From NCBI GenBank assembly GCA_947247005.1, contig OX365957.1, forward strand, positions 14,356,817 to 14,420,816: a stretch of DNA of 64,000 nucleotides, given 5' to 3'. The DNA comes from Spisula solida (taxonomy: Eukaryota > Mollusca > Bivalvia > Venerida > Mactridae). The notes below the pieces were generated by a model that was not told the DNA's origin, did no database searches, and worked only from the letters and a program-made list of their open reading frames with translations. The position numbers and the translations under genes are program-made. Of this stretch, positions 47,936 to 59,547 are shown piece by piece. Position 1 is the first letter of the stretch. Every line of letters begins with the position of its first letter.

Positions 47936-50602
47936 GCATTACCATAAACCAAATGAAAAAGCTACATGTATGTAAGACGTTGGTTATAGAACCAGTATCT
48001 AAATCTATTCGATCTATTCTCAAATTAGGTCATGAAGTAACAGGTTTCCATTATTAAGTTTATAACGGTTAAACCGATTGCCGATTGAAAACATTGTTTA
48101 AAATATCGTTTGTATCATTTTTTTTTTAAAAATACTGTAGTCCTGTAGAAGACTTTTTTAACAGTTACTATAGAAAGGGTCCTGACCAAATAAATAGTTT
48201 TTTTCTCCTGCCTGAATCTGTCATCACAATTATGATAATGAAAAATGATAATTTGTAAATTGCATTCCGGTTTTAACATCAAATTTAATGAAGGGTATGA
48301 TTTGCTGCAACTGGCATTGTTCCCATTCACGTAAAATCTTATGTAAATCACACAATGAAATTCAGTTTCATGCAAAAAATTCGTACACGGAGCAAGATTG
48401 TGCATATGAAAATGGAAGAAACCTGCTACAAGTCTGTAATTCCGCATTTGTTGTTTTAATGCTATAAGTAAAGCAATTCATATTATTGCAAGCTGTTGAT
48501 TGGTTGTCAATGGGGTTTCTAGTGATGTCTACAAGGTTTACACTGCACTGTAGAAGCCTGAAGGGTTACTTATTCTCTGAATTATGAATGTTGAATCAGG
48601 CTTGTAAAGCTATTATAAATGCGATTACCATTCTACCAGTACTAGTTTCTAGTCTGCTAAAATATGGCCCTGTCAAAGATCTAAAGTATTATTTTTATAT
48701 CTTTGGCGCCGTCTACGGTATGAATAAAAGAAACGAAAACAAAGACTGTCTTTGATTGAAAAGACACAACTCAAAGATGGCAGAGTGAGACACCACGAAA
48801 TACAGTTCAACTACATGTACATTTACAAAAACAGCTATCCAAATTATTTTCATTAACAGGTCTATTATATCGCCCCATCTGTGTATGATACACAGATTTG
48901 TATATCATATACTGATTTATCAATTATCAATTGATACACAAGTCAGGATATTGCATAGATATGCAATTGCAATAAATTGTTTAAAACTAGCTAAGAAGTC
49001 TCTAATGCATATCTTTGAATATGTACATATTTTAATAAAAATGTTTATTTTTTCTTTAATTATCTTGCTAAATGCGGCAAAAAGAAAAAAACGCAAGAAA
49101 CGCACTAATAGGCATAACAAATGATAATTGTGCTGAAACATGTGTAACATACATGTACACATACTGTATAAAAAGTTTATGCAACGAAATGCGCTTTTCC
49201 TCATTAAAAAATTATTCCCATTTTTCTCATGACATATCCCGATGTGTGTATAAACGTATGTATACACAGATATGTATACTATATGATATACAAATCATGA
49301 GGATACACAAATCGGGCTATATAACAGACCTGATTAAGGTTTGACAATGAAAAAGGGAGAAGAGATCTTGATAAACTCGTCCTTTTATAGGGTTGTGTTG
49401 CTAGCTTAGTGTATATCTAACAAAGACCAATATGAAACCTGTTAAACTCACAAACCAAAACCACCTGCTAGGGCTAATTAAAATCCAATTAGCAAATATT
49501 TAATTAACAAATACAGAAAATGGAAAGGCCCCTGTTTGTTATAATTAAAATTATTGTACATATGTTATAATTATAGGTCTAGTGTGTTTTTATGATTTTA
49601 CATGCACATCAAGGAAGCCGAGGAAATAAAATCAAGATTTTAGACTAGCCGAATCTGAAGAATTTACAAAACAAAACTAAATTGACAGTCGTGACAAAAT
49701 TTTGTCAACTCAAAACTTACCAGACGTACAAATTACATATCCGATGCCCAGGAATAAAACAGAACTTAACAAATATTTCTCCATTATGACACTAGGTCAT
49801 CTAATTCAGTTAATAACACAAAATCCGTTGAATATTTTCGTTGTGTATTCCTTTGCTCAAATGTGTATTCATATAAATATGGCCGTCAATGTAAATATAT
49901 GCAAATTAGATTTCATGTGACGTAATGTAACTTCCGGTTTCAGTATGACTGTACCAGTTACTTCCCTTATGTGACAAATTGGGAAAACCAGAGAAAATAC
50001 CAGAAAAGAACCTATACAAATGTAAATGTTCCTAAATTCGCTAATTTGATAAACTAAGTTTAATTTGGGATTCTCTGGCTTGCACTTTTTTTATTCATAA
50101 TTGTATGTGTATGAATAGCGTGATATCAATTAAATTAGGATTAGATCTAATAGTGTGCTGGAAATCCCAGGGAATATACTATTAAAAATAATATAAAATA
50201 TAACAGTTGACTTAACGATAAACCAATCATGGGTCATGTGAATCACAATACTAAAACATAATGACAAGTTCCAATAAACCAGACATATCAAATAAGGATA
50301 TTAAAGGAAATAAAGCTTAATTGGTACATTGGTTCAAACACAAATGACGTATATGTAGGTTAAACCAGGAACCCTATATTTGTATGACAGGGTCCTTGGT
50401 TAAATAAATAATAATAATAAAAACTAAAAATTAAGACATTTCAGCCATCAACAAGTGACAGGGGTGTACAACAAAAGTGATTATAACTAATATCTGTCTA
50501 GACACACGCATTGGAGCCTTAGATCACGCTCACACTCAAAGCCTTCCAAATTACACATATTTTTTAAAAAAATCATTGATATACGTATACCTAGCTCGGT
50601 AA

Positions 50603-53188
50603 CTCCGCCGATGCCGGTCCCAAGCCCTGATGTGAAAGGAGGAGGGTTGTGCGTAGGGCCAGCACCCCGACCACGTAAAAACATAAGCCCGCTACAGAAA
50701 CTAGAACCACAGCAACAATACATCAGGATTTACGGAATCGACCCGGGGGAGAGCGTATGAAGCGGAGAAATCTGCGGACAAACCTACTCTCCTCCAAGAA
50801 CGTCTCACGGATAGGATTTTGGAATGTGCGAACATTATATGAAGCTGGACGAGCAGCTCAACTGGCCAGGGAAATGGAAAAGTTCAGTCTAGACATCATG
50901 GGCCTGAGGGAAGAGTTACGCTAGCCTCTGGCCACACTCTACTATTCTCTGGTCCACCAAATGAGGAAGACTACCATCATAACAGAGTCGGACTGCTTCT
51001 GACCAAGGAAGCACAGAAAAGTCTTCTCGAATGGGAGCCAATCAACGATCGGATCATGAGGGCAAGATTCCACTCAAAGTTCCAGGAAGTCACCATCATC
51101 CAATGCTATGCCCACACCAACCAAGCAGAAGATGTCATTAAGGAAGAATTCTATGCCCAACTCCAGAGTGTCCTAGACACGGTACCAAAGCGCCACATCA
51201 CTTTAGTGATGGGAGACATGAACGCCAAGGTAGGGCACAGTAATACAGGAAAGGAGCTTACCATGGGGAAGGAGGGATTGGGAGACATCAATGAGAATGG
51301 AGAGTTATTCACTGACTTTTGTGGGTTGAATGACCTTGTCATAGGCGGCACAATATTTGCCCACAAATACATACATAAAATTACTTGGACATCACCAGAC
51401 AAGTCAGTGAAAAATCAGATAGACCACATTGCGATCTCCCGCCGATGGAGGAGAACACTCAATGACGTCAGAGCCCACCGTGGAGCGGAAATAGGATCAG
51501 ACCATGAGCTTCTCATAGCAAGGCTTCAGGTCCGAATAGCAAGAGTCAAAAAGCAAGGGAACACCAAGAGTCCTCGTTTCGACACCACCAAACTGAAGAC
51601 TCCTCTAGACCAAACAGAGTTCTCCATCAGTTTAAGAAACAGGTTTGAAACTCTGACAGACACTGATAACAACTCCTTAGAGAAGACATGGGACCATGTG
51701 AAGAATACCTTTACATCAGACAGCGAGGAAAGGCTTGGCTTCCGATCTCGAACATACAAGACCTGGATCTCAGACAGCACTATTCAGAAGATAGAAACCA
51801 AAATAACAGCTAGACAGAAGCTCCTCCAAGCAAAGACCAGAGAACGGACACAGAGAAGCCAGGGGGAGTACAGTACCCTACAGAAGGAGGTTAAGAAGAG
51901 CTGTCGGCGGAACAAACGAAACATGATCAATAGAATGGCAGAAAAAGCAGAAGTAGCGGCTCAACAAAATGACATGACAACACTGTACCAGATCACCCGT
52001 CAACTAACAGGGCGTCAAAACAATTCCAACAAGCCAGTGCAAGACCGAAATGGCACTATCCTGTCCAAGCCAGAAGAACAGCTGAACAGGTGGAAAGGGC
52101 ACTTTGACGAACTCCTAAATGGTACCCCAGTCATCGAACCACCAACCATAGAAGATGGACCAGACCTGGCGATAAACACAGGACCAATTACCAAACAGGA
52201 AGTAAAGCAGGCCATCAACAAGACCAAGAACGGGAAAGCTCCAGGACCTGACAAGATCCCACCAGAAGCCATGAAGGCAACCGCAGACGTCACTGCAGAC
52301 ATCATGCTGGACCTTATTCAACACATCTGGGACACTGAAGAGGTTCCTGTAGAGTGGCAGACAGGGTACCTTGTGAAAATACCGAAGAAAGGCAATCTCA
52401 GTGATTGCAACAACTGGCGAGGAATACAGCTCTTGTCCCATACTTGCGCCCATATACAGCAGAAAACAGAAAAACTGCAAGAAGTAGCCAGATCAACTGG
52501 GCTGGAAGTCAACATCAACAAAACGAAATGCCTAAGAATCAAATCAGACAGCAGACAGGGCATCCACTTAGAAGGACAAGCCATTGATGATGTTGAAGCT
52601 TTCACATATTTGAGCAGCATAGTTAGTAAGACGGGAGGTACTGAGGAAGATATCAAGGCCAGAACAGGAAAAGCACGCCATGCTTTTGCAACACTGAGAC
52701 CAGTGTGGAACAACAACAACATCCACCTGAAAACCAAAATTAGACTCTTCAATACCAACGTGAAGACAGTCCTCCTTTATGGAGCTGAGACCTGGAGAAG
52801 AACCAAACGCCTTGACAAGAGCCTCCAAGTCTTCATTAACAACTGTCTAAGTCAACTGGCCAGAGAAGATTTCCAACCAGGAACTTTGGGCAAGAACAAA
52901 ACAGCAACCGATCACAGACTCTATTCTACAAAAGAAATGGGGATGGATTGGACATACACTGCGCAGAGCCCAGCCAAACATTGCAAGACAAGCACTGGAC
53001 TGGAATCCTCAAGGCACAAGAAGAAGAGGGAGGCCCACCAATTCTTGGTGAAGAACCATTGATATCGAGCGGAGAAAGACGAGGATGTCGTGGGGAGAGG
53101 CCAAAGCCCGGGCTACTGACCGTACAAGATGGAGAACTGTGGTGAAGGCCCTATGCTCCGATCGGAGTGAAGAGGAATAAGTAATACA
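50603..53188 (+). mobile_element. Non-LTR retrotransposon, RTE-like, inactivated copy
   Basis: Flanked by an identical TAGCTCGGTAA at 50592-50602 and 53189-53199, a candidate 11-bp target-site duplication. The order is a 5' leader, AP-type endonuclease, reverse transcriptase with its middle missing, C-terminal domain, and a short 3' end GTAATACA with no poly-A. The RTE label rests on the single endonuclease-RT frame of the craniofacial-development-protein-2 type, and is an inference. Confidence 0.85.
50757..53180 (+). pseudogene. Endonuclease-reverse transcriptase of an RTE-like LINE, broken
   Basis: An endonuclease fused to a reverse transcriptase, which would nick DNA and copy the element's RNA. 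The reading starts MKRRNLRTNLLSSKNVSRIG and NVRTL, then breaks at about 50912 with a frameshift and a TAG at 50922. It resumes at 50915 in the frame that stays open to 53062. Endonuclease motifs are seen: LVMGDMNAKVG, QIDHIAISR, GSDHELL. The RT begins with KAPGPDKIPPEAM and IPKKGNLSDCNNWRGIQLLS. It then passes directly to the thumb (LEVNINKTKCLRI), so the palm with the catalytic Asp residues is absent while the frame is kept. A second frameshift near 52930 moves the C-terminal part (WGWIGHTLRRAQPNIARQA) to another frame, with a TGA at 53049 and the final stop at 53178-53180. It cannot encode an active enzyme. Confidence 0.9.
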
Positions 53189-54048
53189 TAGCTCGGTAAG
53201 AAAATTTTACAAATTGTCCTACATTATTCTTACATGAGTTATATATGACATTCATCAACGTCCAAGGCAATTACGAATCAGTTACATTTTATTATTTATT
53301 CTGACTAGGTGGGTCTATTTTTGGCCAAGTTGAAACCCTCAATTTTCTAGAGTGGTGGTGTCTTAGGCTTCTAAGAGACTCCGATTGCCCCATAGGCTAT
53401 ACCCAGTCCAAGAGGGGAAATTTTAACCGCCCTTATACGCCACCTGATCACACTCTTGCCCTTTCCAGACCCTGTGCAACTGTGTTAAATTAACTGACCA
53501 CCGGACCATAATAAAATTATATAGAAATTTTGTCTTTTGTTCTGAATGTTAGATATATGTTATGCATGTTTTCGCTTGATCGCTCCGCTCGCAGAATAAC
53601 TAAGCTAAAAAGCTGCAAAAAAGAGAATAGCCTACTAGGCCTATTTTCTTTATATTTCAGTATTCTATTGATTCGATCGGTATATTTTTTACAGGAAATA
53701 ATTGTAAGCATTACAAACCAAACAGGAACTCTTAGTACGCTACTATTCTCGAGCCTCGATTTCGTAAATTATTTCCGACTTCAACAGACGACAATATCAG
53801 GAATTGTAGCTTACCTGGTAATCTAAGAGATCACGCATGATGATATACATGTAGATTGTAGAAAGATACTTTTTGGGCAAATCTTGAAAATTTATTTGCT
53901 GTAAAAAATATGTGAATGTTATTAAAATTCCAAATGTGCATAATTAGGTATGTTTGAATAATACGTGCTTGTTATTTTTCACCTTGATTTCCTCTATGTG
54001 TATAAACTATAAACTTAAAAAAGGTGAAACTGCAGGTTGTGTTTAACG

Positions 54049-54401
54049 CTCTAGCACGCCTGGTAATCACTGGCACCACAACAGTCGCGTTATGTGTACA
54101 AAATGTTCCAATGCGATTTCCGTTATAGTGCCAATCGGTGAGTGCACATTTTGTGCGAGCTCTAAAAGATCAGATTCTGCTTTTATTCTGAATATTGTGC
54201 TTTTACAAGAAAGCGTGGACATATCTGCATAGCACTACATTCCCCGATTTATAAAATTCGAGTTAAGATGTCTTTAGTAAAGAAAAACACTCACCATTGT
54301 CAACAATTTGTGCCGATTGGCACTACAACGGAAGTCGCATTGGAACATTTTGTACACATAACGAAACGTTGTGGTGCCAGTGATTACCAGGCGTGTCTAG
54401 A
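54049..54401. mobile_element. Foldback MITE with about 95-bp inverted ends
   Basis: CACGCCTGGTAATCACTGGC and GCCAGTGATTACCAGGCGTG open arms that continue through ACACATAACG-type and TTCCAATGCGATTTCCGTT blocks. About 150 bp lie between the arms. Confidence 0.85.
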
Positions 54402-54506
54402 TAGTGTGAACATACTGTCCTTATCCTTCGCTGCTGTATTCTTACCCCGGTTATGTTTGACTGAGGCGACAGGCTGTCGGAGTGGGTTGTGGAGTTTTCT
54501 TGTAGC

Positions 54507-54570
54507 ATTCTGATCACATCGACCTTTATGCAATACGGACACAAACGGAAATGGCCGAGCATTCACGATT
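54507..54570. repeat. Segment shared with 61459-61536
   Basis: ATTCTGATCACATCGACCTT and ACAAACGGAAATGGCCGAGC are shared in order with the second copy, which has about 15 more bases between them. It lies just right of a foldback MITE. Confidence 0.6.
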
Positions 54571-54749
54571 GGTTTTGTTGCTGTTCAATTCATTTTGTAC
54601 TTGTAGTTAGAAATCTATGTTTTTTATTGTGTTCTTTCTTATGTCTGTCGTGCTTTGCTGTTTTTGCTCATTGCCGACTTGTTATTTATAATCTTTTTGG
54701 CCACAATAAGTATTTTATAACCAATCTAGGGTCATATTATATTGGGTTA

Positions 54750-55560
54750 TATGAGGTCAAAAACTAGGTTACTGCGTCATAAAAAAACCTTGGGCATGCT
54801 ATGTAGGCTCCATTTACCATTGAGCATTCGTGAATATTGATAGGAATGTTGTTTCGTTGAAATCCTGGTCGTGCTTGTATTATATGGGTTGTCTGGGTCA
54901 CCAAGTCAAATCATATAAAACCCTTGTGCGTGCTATATAGAGACTGTATTTTCCACTTGGTCTTAATGAAAGACGGTCCGAATGTTTGTATAGATGCATT
55001 CAATATCGATTTTGAATATGGATCTTCTGGGATAATAAACTAGTTTAAATAATAGAAAACAACTTGTGTATGCAATATTGTACCGAATATGGCTCTGGCA
55101 GAGTTTGGCTCACATGCAAGCTCTATGCGTAGGGTGAACAAATATTTGCGCCTAATAATTATGGCTGAGATGGTCATATCCGCTGATGAGGAGCCTTTTG
55201 CTCCGAATATGACGTCGATGAGCTATATTTGGTTGCTGCATTTTGCATTGCTTAGTTAAGAATCTTGGTCAGAATCGTCTAACAGTTAGTTGTGTAATGA
55301 AATAAACTTGGCATTAACTTAGTGACCTGCTTGTAAGGCCTTCAAATATGGACCATATGCATGGTTTTATGTTTAAAAATGAACCTTGACCTCAGTATTG
55401 ACCTTATGATCTACTGCCATATTTCCCGAGGTAAGGCCTTCCAATTAGAGGCGTATGTATAGTTTAAGGCCTATGTATCGAAATAATTATTGACTTAGCA
55501 ACTGATATTGACCTAGTGGCAGACTTTCATTAATTGACGATTTGTGGATCTTTGTTCGTC
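54750..55560. repeat. Decayed copies of pearl-type core repeats
   Basis: GGTCAAAAACTAGGTTACTG, GGGTCACCAAGTCAAATCAT and several TTGACCT/GACCTAGT pieces resemble the 145-bp core in reverse orientation, strongly diverged. No arms were seen. Confidence 0.45.
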
Positions 55561-55775
55561 TGACTACTCAGGTAAGGTTATGTAAGCGCCCTCTTGGTTG
55601 TCATTGTCTGCACTATTACACAAGGACATGGCACCATGGCCCTTTGACCTCTTTTGTAACGATAGCGTTGACTGACCAGCGTCATGAATAAACCGAAATT
55701 CAAGAGTGCATATTCATTTTTTATTGACAAACATGTATTTACAGTTAACAAATATATTGTATATAATACTCATTA

Positions 55776-56786
55776 TACGTAGGGTGTCCCAGAAGTAATA
55801 GGACTTTTTTAATAGCAGCGCGGTAAGTGAGAAATTTAGAAAACTAATTTGCTGTAAATAAAATTTCATCTATCACTGACAAACACGCGAACTATTAAAG
55901 CAATTGGATTAACAATTAAACATTAAATATAACATGTACCATGGAGGCCGCGGGTTGCGTTGTGTCGTTATGATGACGTCGCCTTTCAAACACAATACTT
56001 TAACCGAAAGACATCCTTAGTAATTTTTATATATTGTCACCCTGACTTTCAAAACAGATCTGATGTAACTGTCCACATTGTTTATATTTGTCTCTGTACC
56101 AATATTCCCAAAAAAGGAGTTACAGTGATGTAAGAAATTGCTCTAACCTTGAAGCGTCTATCAGTGTGCGAACGGTGTCTATCAACGTCAAACTACTTTT
56201 TCTGTGACTTGACCGGTGTTCACTTGTTAGTTTATACCTCCGCCATCTGTGAACAGTTTGTGCCAATAGAACACGAATAGATGCTGGATGCTATTACATT
56301 TTGCTTATTTAATTATTTCAATGGTTTGCATCGTTGTTTTTTTCTAATTTATAACATAATTTAGCAATCGCGCGGTTTCTAGTTTTTGACGTTGACGTCG
56401 TTTCGTCCATGACGCGCTTTGATATATACACTTGTTAACTCAGTCGTGATCATAAACAAACAGCGATTTCTTCATAAGTTTGCATGCACACGTCAGTGAC
56501 ATCAAGGTAAATGCACATAGTTTGCCAATATTATTTATTCAGTGGTTACTGAGATAATCCCGTGTTTAACAGGGTTAATAATAAAAATTACAGTGTGACC
56601 CGCCAGTGCGTTGCATGGTTTCTATGACAACGCTTTGTATAAGCATCACCAACAACAACGAAAAAATGTTGTTATTAGTATATAGAGCATGAAATTCTAC
56701 ACATATGAGATAAATTTCATTAAAATGTAAGTGTTGAGTAAATGAGTTATGAGAAAAGTCCTATTATTTCTGGAACACCCCTCGTA
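55776..56786 (-). mobile_element. Mariner-like element 1, inactive
   Basis: TACGTAGGGTGTCCCAGAAG and the reverse complement of its right end, TACGAGGGGTGTTCCAGAAA, continue with TAATAGGACTTTT. TA and mariner-type ends are present. About 1.0 kb. A degenerate transposase head lies on the minus strand. Confidence 0.75.
56110..56275 (-). pseudogene. Remnant of mariner transposase N-terminal domain in element 1
   Basis: On the minus strand FVFYWHKLFTDGG matches the HTH block VFxWHKRFxxGR of mariner transposases. About 25 codons later, in another frame and past stops, DRRFKVRAISYIT matches the next block (EDRRLTVRxIAEE). The catalytic DDD domain was not found. Weak alone, but supported by its position between mariner ends. 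Confidence 0.5.
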
Positions 56787-56794
56787 CTTGCATG

Positions 56795-57813
56795 TACGAG
56801 GGGTGATCCAGAATTACGTGGACTTTTGCTCTAATTCAAAAACCGCTATACTTACATGTACAACTCTGTTAACAATCTAATATTGATACTGACTGCACAA
56901 GTATACCAAATTTCTTGTGGATATGATATTAAATCACGTAAATACAGCGTCTGTAAGAGGGTATAGTTATGAAACGCGGGGCAGCTCAGAAATGACGAAC
57001 GACGTCGCACTCACGCCTGTATCATTTCATGATGCTTTTGAACACTGTTAATCAACTGTTCTTTATTTTCCCTCACCCATTATACTCTTATTGTATGCAT
57101 ATCTAATCGTCCTGTCAATATTTACTTAACTGTACCGATTTACCAGTCCTGCAAGATAATATTTTCAACTAATGTCACGAATGGTTGATTCTGACCAACG
57201 TAAGCACCGATCCAGTCAACGTCGGGTTTTTACCTCTACCCGCATGACCTGTCACGTCATCCAGTTCTTCTTTAAAACGTTTATGCCATTTAAAAACAAG
57301 TGGCTGTGATACAATATGTCTAATACTTTATTTCTCCAACATTTCTTTCGTCTGCATTGGGGTTTTACCTAGCTGTACAAAGAATGACATGGTTATGCGA
57401 GTGTAAAAGAAATTTTGTGACGTCATTATCGACGTTAATTATGATATGACAACAGTAACATATATATTCATAATATGACGAATACATCGAATTTTACTTT
57501 GAAATTTCTCTCAGCTGTCAATACAATATTAGACAACATGATACCATATTTCTGAATTTCTACATGAAGAAACACAGTAACAATCAGCAATAACGTAACA
57601 CGTTTTACTGAAAAAATCTGTGTTGATCCGCGAAAGCATTTATGTGTTGCCATAGTAGCGTATAACTGTTGATGCAATTAATTGTTTTTAGATAGTTGTT
57701 ACATTTTATGTCAATAATAGATAAAAGTCGCCTGTGTGTAACTTTCATACCGATCTGACCTAAAATGAACTTTCTAGAGCAAAAGTCCACGTAATTCTGG
57801 ATCACCCCTCGTA
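56795..57813 (-). mobile_element. Mariner-like element 2, inactive
   Basis: TACGAGGGGTGATCCAGAAT and the rest of a 40-bp end (TACGTGGACTTTTGCTCTA) recur as an exact inverted copy at the right edge. Only 8 bp separate it from element 1. It is about 1.0 kb, shorter than a complete mariner of about 1.3 kb. Confidence 0.85.
57176..57390 (-). pseudogene. Remnant of mariner transposase N-terminal domain in element 2
   Basis: On the minus strand one frame reads FFVQLGKTPMQTKEMLEK, a stop, then SIRHIVSQPLVFKWHKRFKE. This is the paired-like HTH head of mariner transposases (FLxxLGKTPxET..ML ... VFxWHKRFKEG). The frame ends at TGA 57176-57178. The catalytic domain is missing. Confidence 0.75.
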
Positions 57814-57911
57814 CATGCATATAGACTAGTATCACAGAATATAACATGATTAAAATACCATTTTTAAGAGCATGGGTAAACGCCCGTTTAGAAGTTATTG
57901 GGTAAAGCCCA

Positions 57912-58143
57912 TATCGCTTGCTTAGCATGAGAAGGTCGTAAGTACAAAATCAATATTTTGAGAAAACAAGACAAAATTGTCTGTAAACTGGTCCTTACTT
58001 ATGGAAAAATAAGCTTTTCAATTTTCGGTCAACATGGCCACTTCCGATTTTCATGAAAATAGGCTCATAAGAAGCGCCTTGTGATGCAGATTCAGTCTGA
58101 TATGGTCGTACGACCTTCGACCTTCTCATACTAAGCCAGCGAT
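57912..58143. mobile_element. Family R MITE
   Basis: Ends ATCGCTTGCTTAGCATGAGA and TCTCATACTAAGCCAGCGAT form the inverted repeat. The interior matches the other two copies along its length. It lies about 100 bp from the second mariner-like element. Confidence 0.78.
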
Positions 58144-58402
58144 ATGTTGTGGTTAAGATGACACCGTCTAAATTTGACATAAAAATCAGGGAACGAACAT
58201 ACATAGAAGATATTGAAGTCCTGAGTGTTGGTTTGTTATTGAATTTATGGCGAGCTTCATATGCGCTTTATTTAACTGATTTCATAAATTCAATGATAAA
58301 CCAACACAAATTTAACATACTATTTATCAAAAATAAGACATACATTCATACTTGACTCCGATTATAATTATACAGCGCGATATTGTCTTGATTATTGATT
58401 AT

Positions 58403-58418
58403 TGAGTCACTGACGTCA
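58403..58418. promoter_or_regulatory. Adjacent AP-1-like and CRE-like sites
   Basis: TGAGTCA is followed after one base by the full palindrome TGACGTCA. Both are consensus bZIP sites. No gene start is known nearby, so any regulatory role is a guess. Confidence 0.25.
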
Positions 58419-59547
58419 TCATAATAAACAAAGAACGTCAAAAATTAATTACTTCATTTGAATATTTATTTCATTTGATTATTTAATGCACACGGTCATG
58501 ATGCATGATCAAACCTTGTAAACAATAAATGCATGATTTATAGTCAAAGGGAAGCAACCCTTGCATATAATTACCTGCACTCACATTGGTAGCACAACTT
58601 AAAATATACCGGACAACAGTTACTATAGATACACAATTTATATTACGTTATGTACTACACAGAAGCTCGGTTGCTAATTAGATTTGACGAACGTCAGAAC
58701 GACACACGTTTTCCTCTCTTGACATTGTGTAGTTCTGGCGGAGGTTCCTTGAATTATGACAAGATGGTGCGTTTAGGGACACCATGCTTTTAAGTGTCGT
58801 TCTTTCCTCTTGTCTCCGTTGTAGTTTGCTCAGTCTTTATGGTAGGGGTGCCAGAACGATTGAACGAACCAAAGCCAAAAATGAGGAACGACTCAATACT
58901 CGTTTTCGATCTATATAATTATACTCGTAATGATATCACTCAAAATTTGATAAGGGTCAACAAATCGTCCTTGTTGATATTTTGAATAAGAATGACAGGT
59001 GGAATTTTCAGAAACATTATGTTAGATCTGCTATATTGTAATCGAATAAAGATTTCTTCAAACTCAGATGTCTAAGAGCTGATAAGCTCAACCTCGTTTT
59101 AATGTGTGTGCTGCATTCAAACAGCTGTGATAACAAAACGCGGTCCGTTTTAATGCACTTTGGGTCTTTTACAATATGAGAATGTAAATAAGACTTATCA
59201 GCTACCAGGAAAATGACGACATCATGTCAATGCATATTAAATGCAACACATAAATGTTTCGATCTTAGCAGCTGTTTAGATGATATTTTAATATTTGCAC
59301 AACGTTTTCTTAATCGGTTTTGTTACGTTACCGTAAGACGGACACGAATAGTGATTTCTTGAACCTTGTTAAAATTTGAGTAGTGTATTATGTATCAGTA
59401 GTTCAATACATCTTTGTTAAGGTAGTCTTTGAAAAAAGCCACTGAGCTCGTCTGTGATATTAACTTGAGTTTTATCAATAAACGTATACCTAATCTCAAA
59501 AAAATATTTTTTAAAAAATTGAGTAGTGTAAGTATAATTGCTATGTA

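Larger units (their letters stand above)
44876..59547. other. Calsyntenin 5' intron or 5' flank, and intergenic DNA up to the sulfotransferase 3' end
   Basis: No calsyntenin first exon (signal peptide) was recognised here. It may be short and missed, or lie beyond the right edge, in which case the sulfotransferase gene would be nested on the same strand. The region holds an RTE-like LINE, a foldback MITE and two mariner-like elements. Stretches 45980-46660, 48030-50590, 53200-54040, 54410-55770 (apart from decayed pearl-type cores) and 58150-59540 show no clear gene. Confidence 0.6.

Noticed and set aside
47655..48023. Minus-strand frame of 122 codons
   Set aside because: It overlaps a GC-rich segment with recurring GGGAATTTGACA motifs on both strands and the end of a MITE. 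No domain was recognised.
52015..52828. Minus-strand frames of 80-146 codons opposite the LINE
   Set aside because: They are shadows of the plus-strand endonuclease-RT frame.
58794..58985. Plus-strand frame with a hydrophobic start (SVVVCSVFMVG)
   Set aside because: There is no ATG in frame before the hydrophobic part (a stop precedes it), no recognised family and no clear splice sites.
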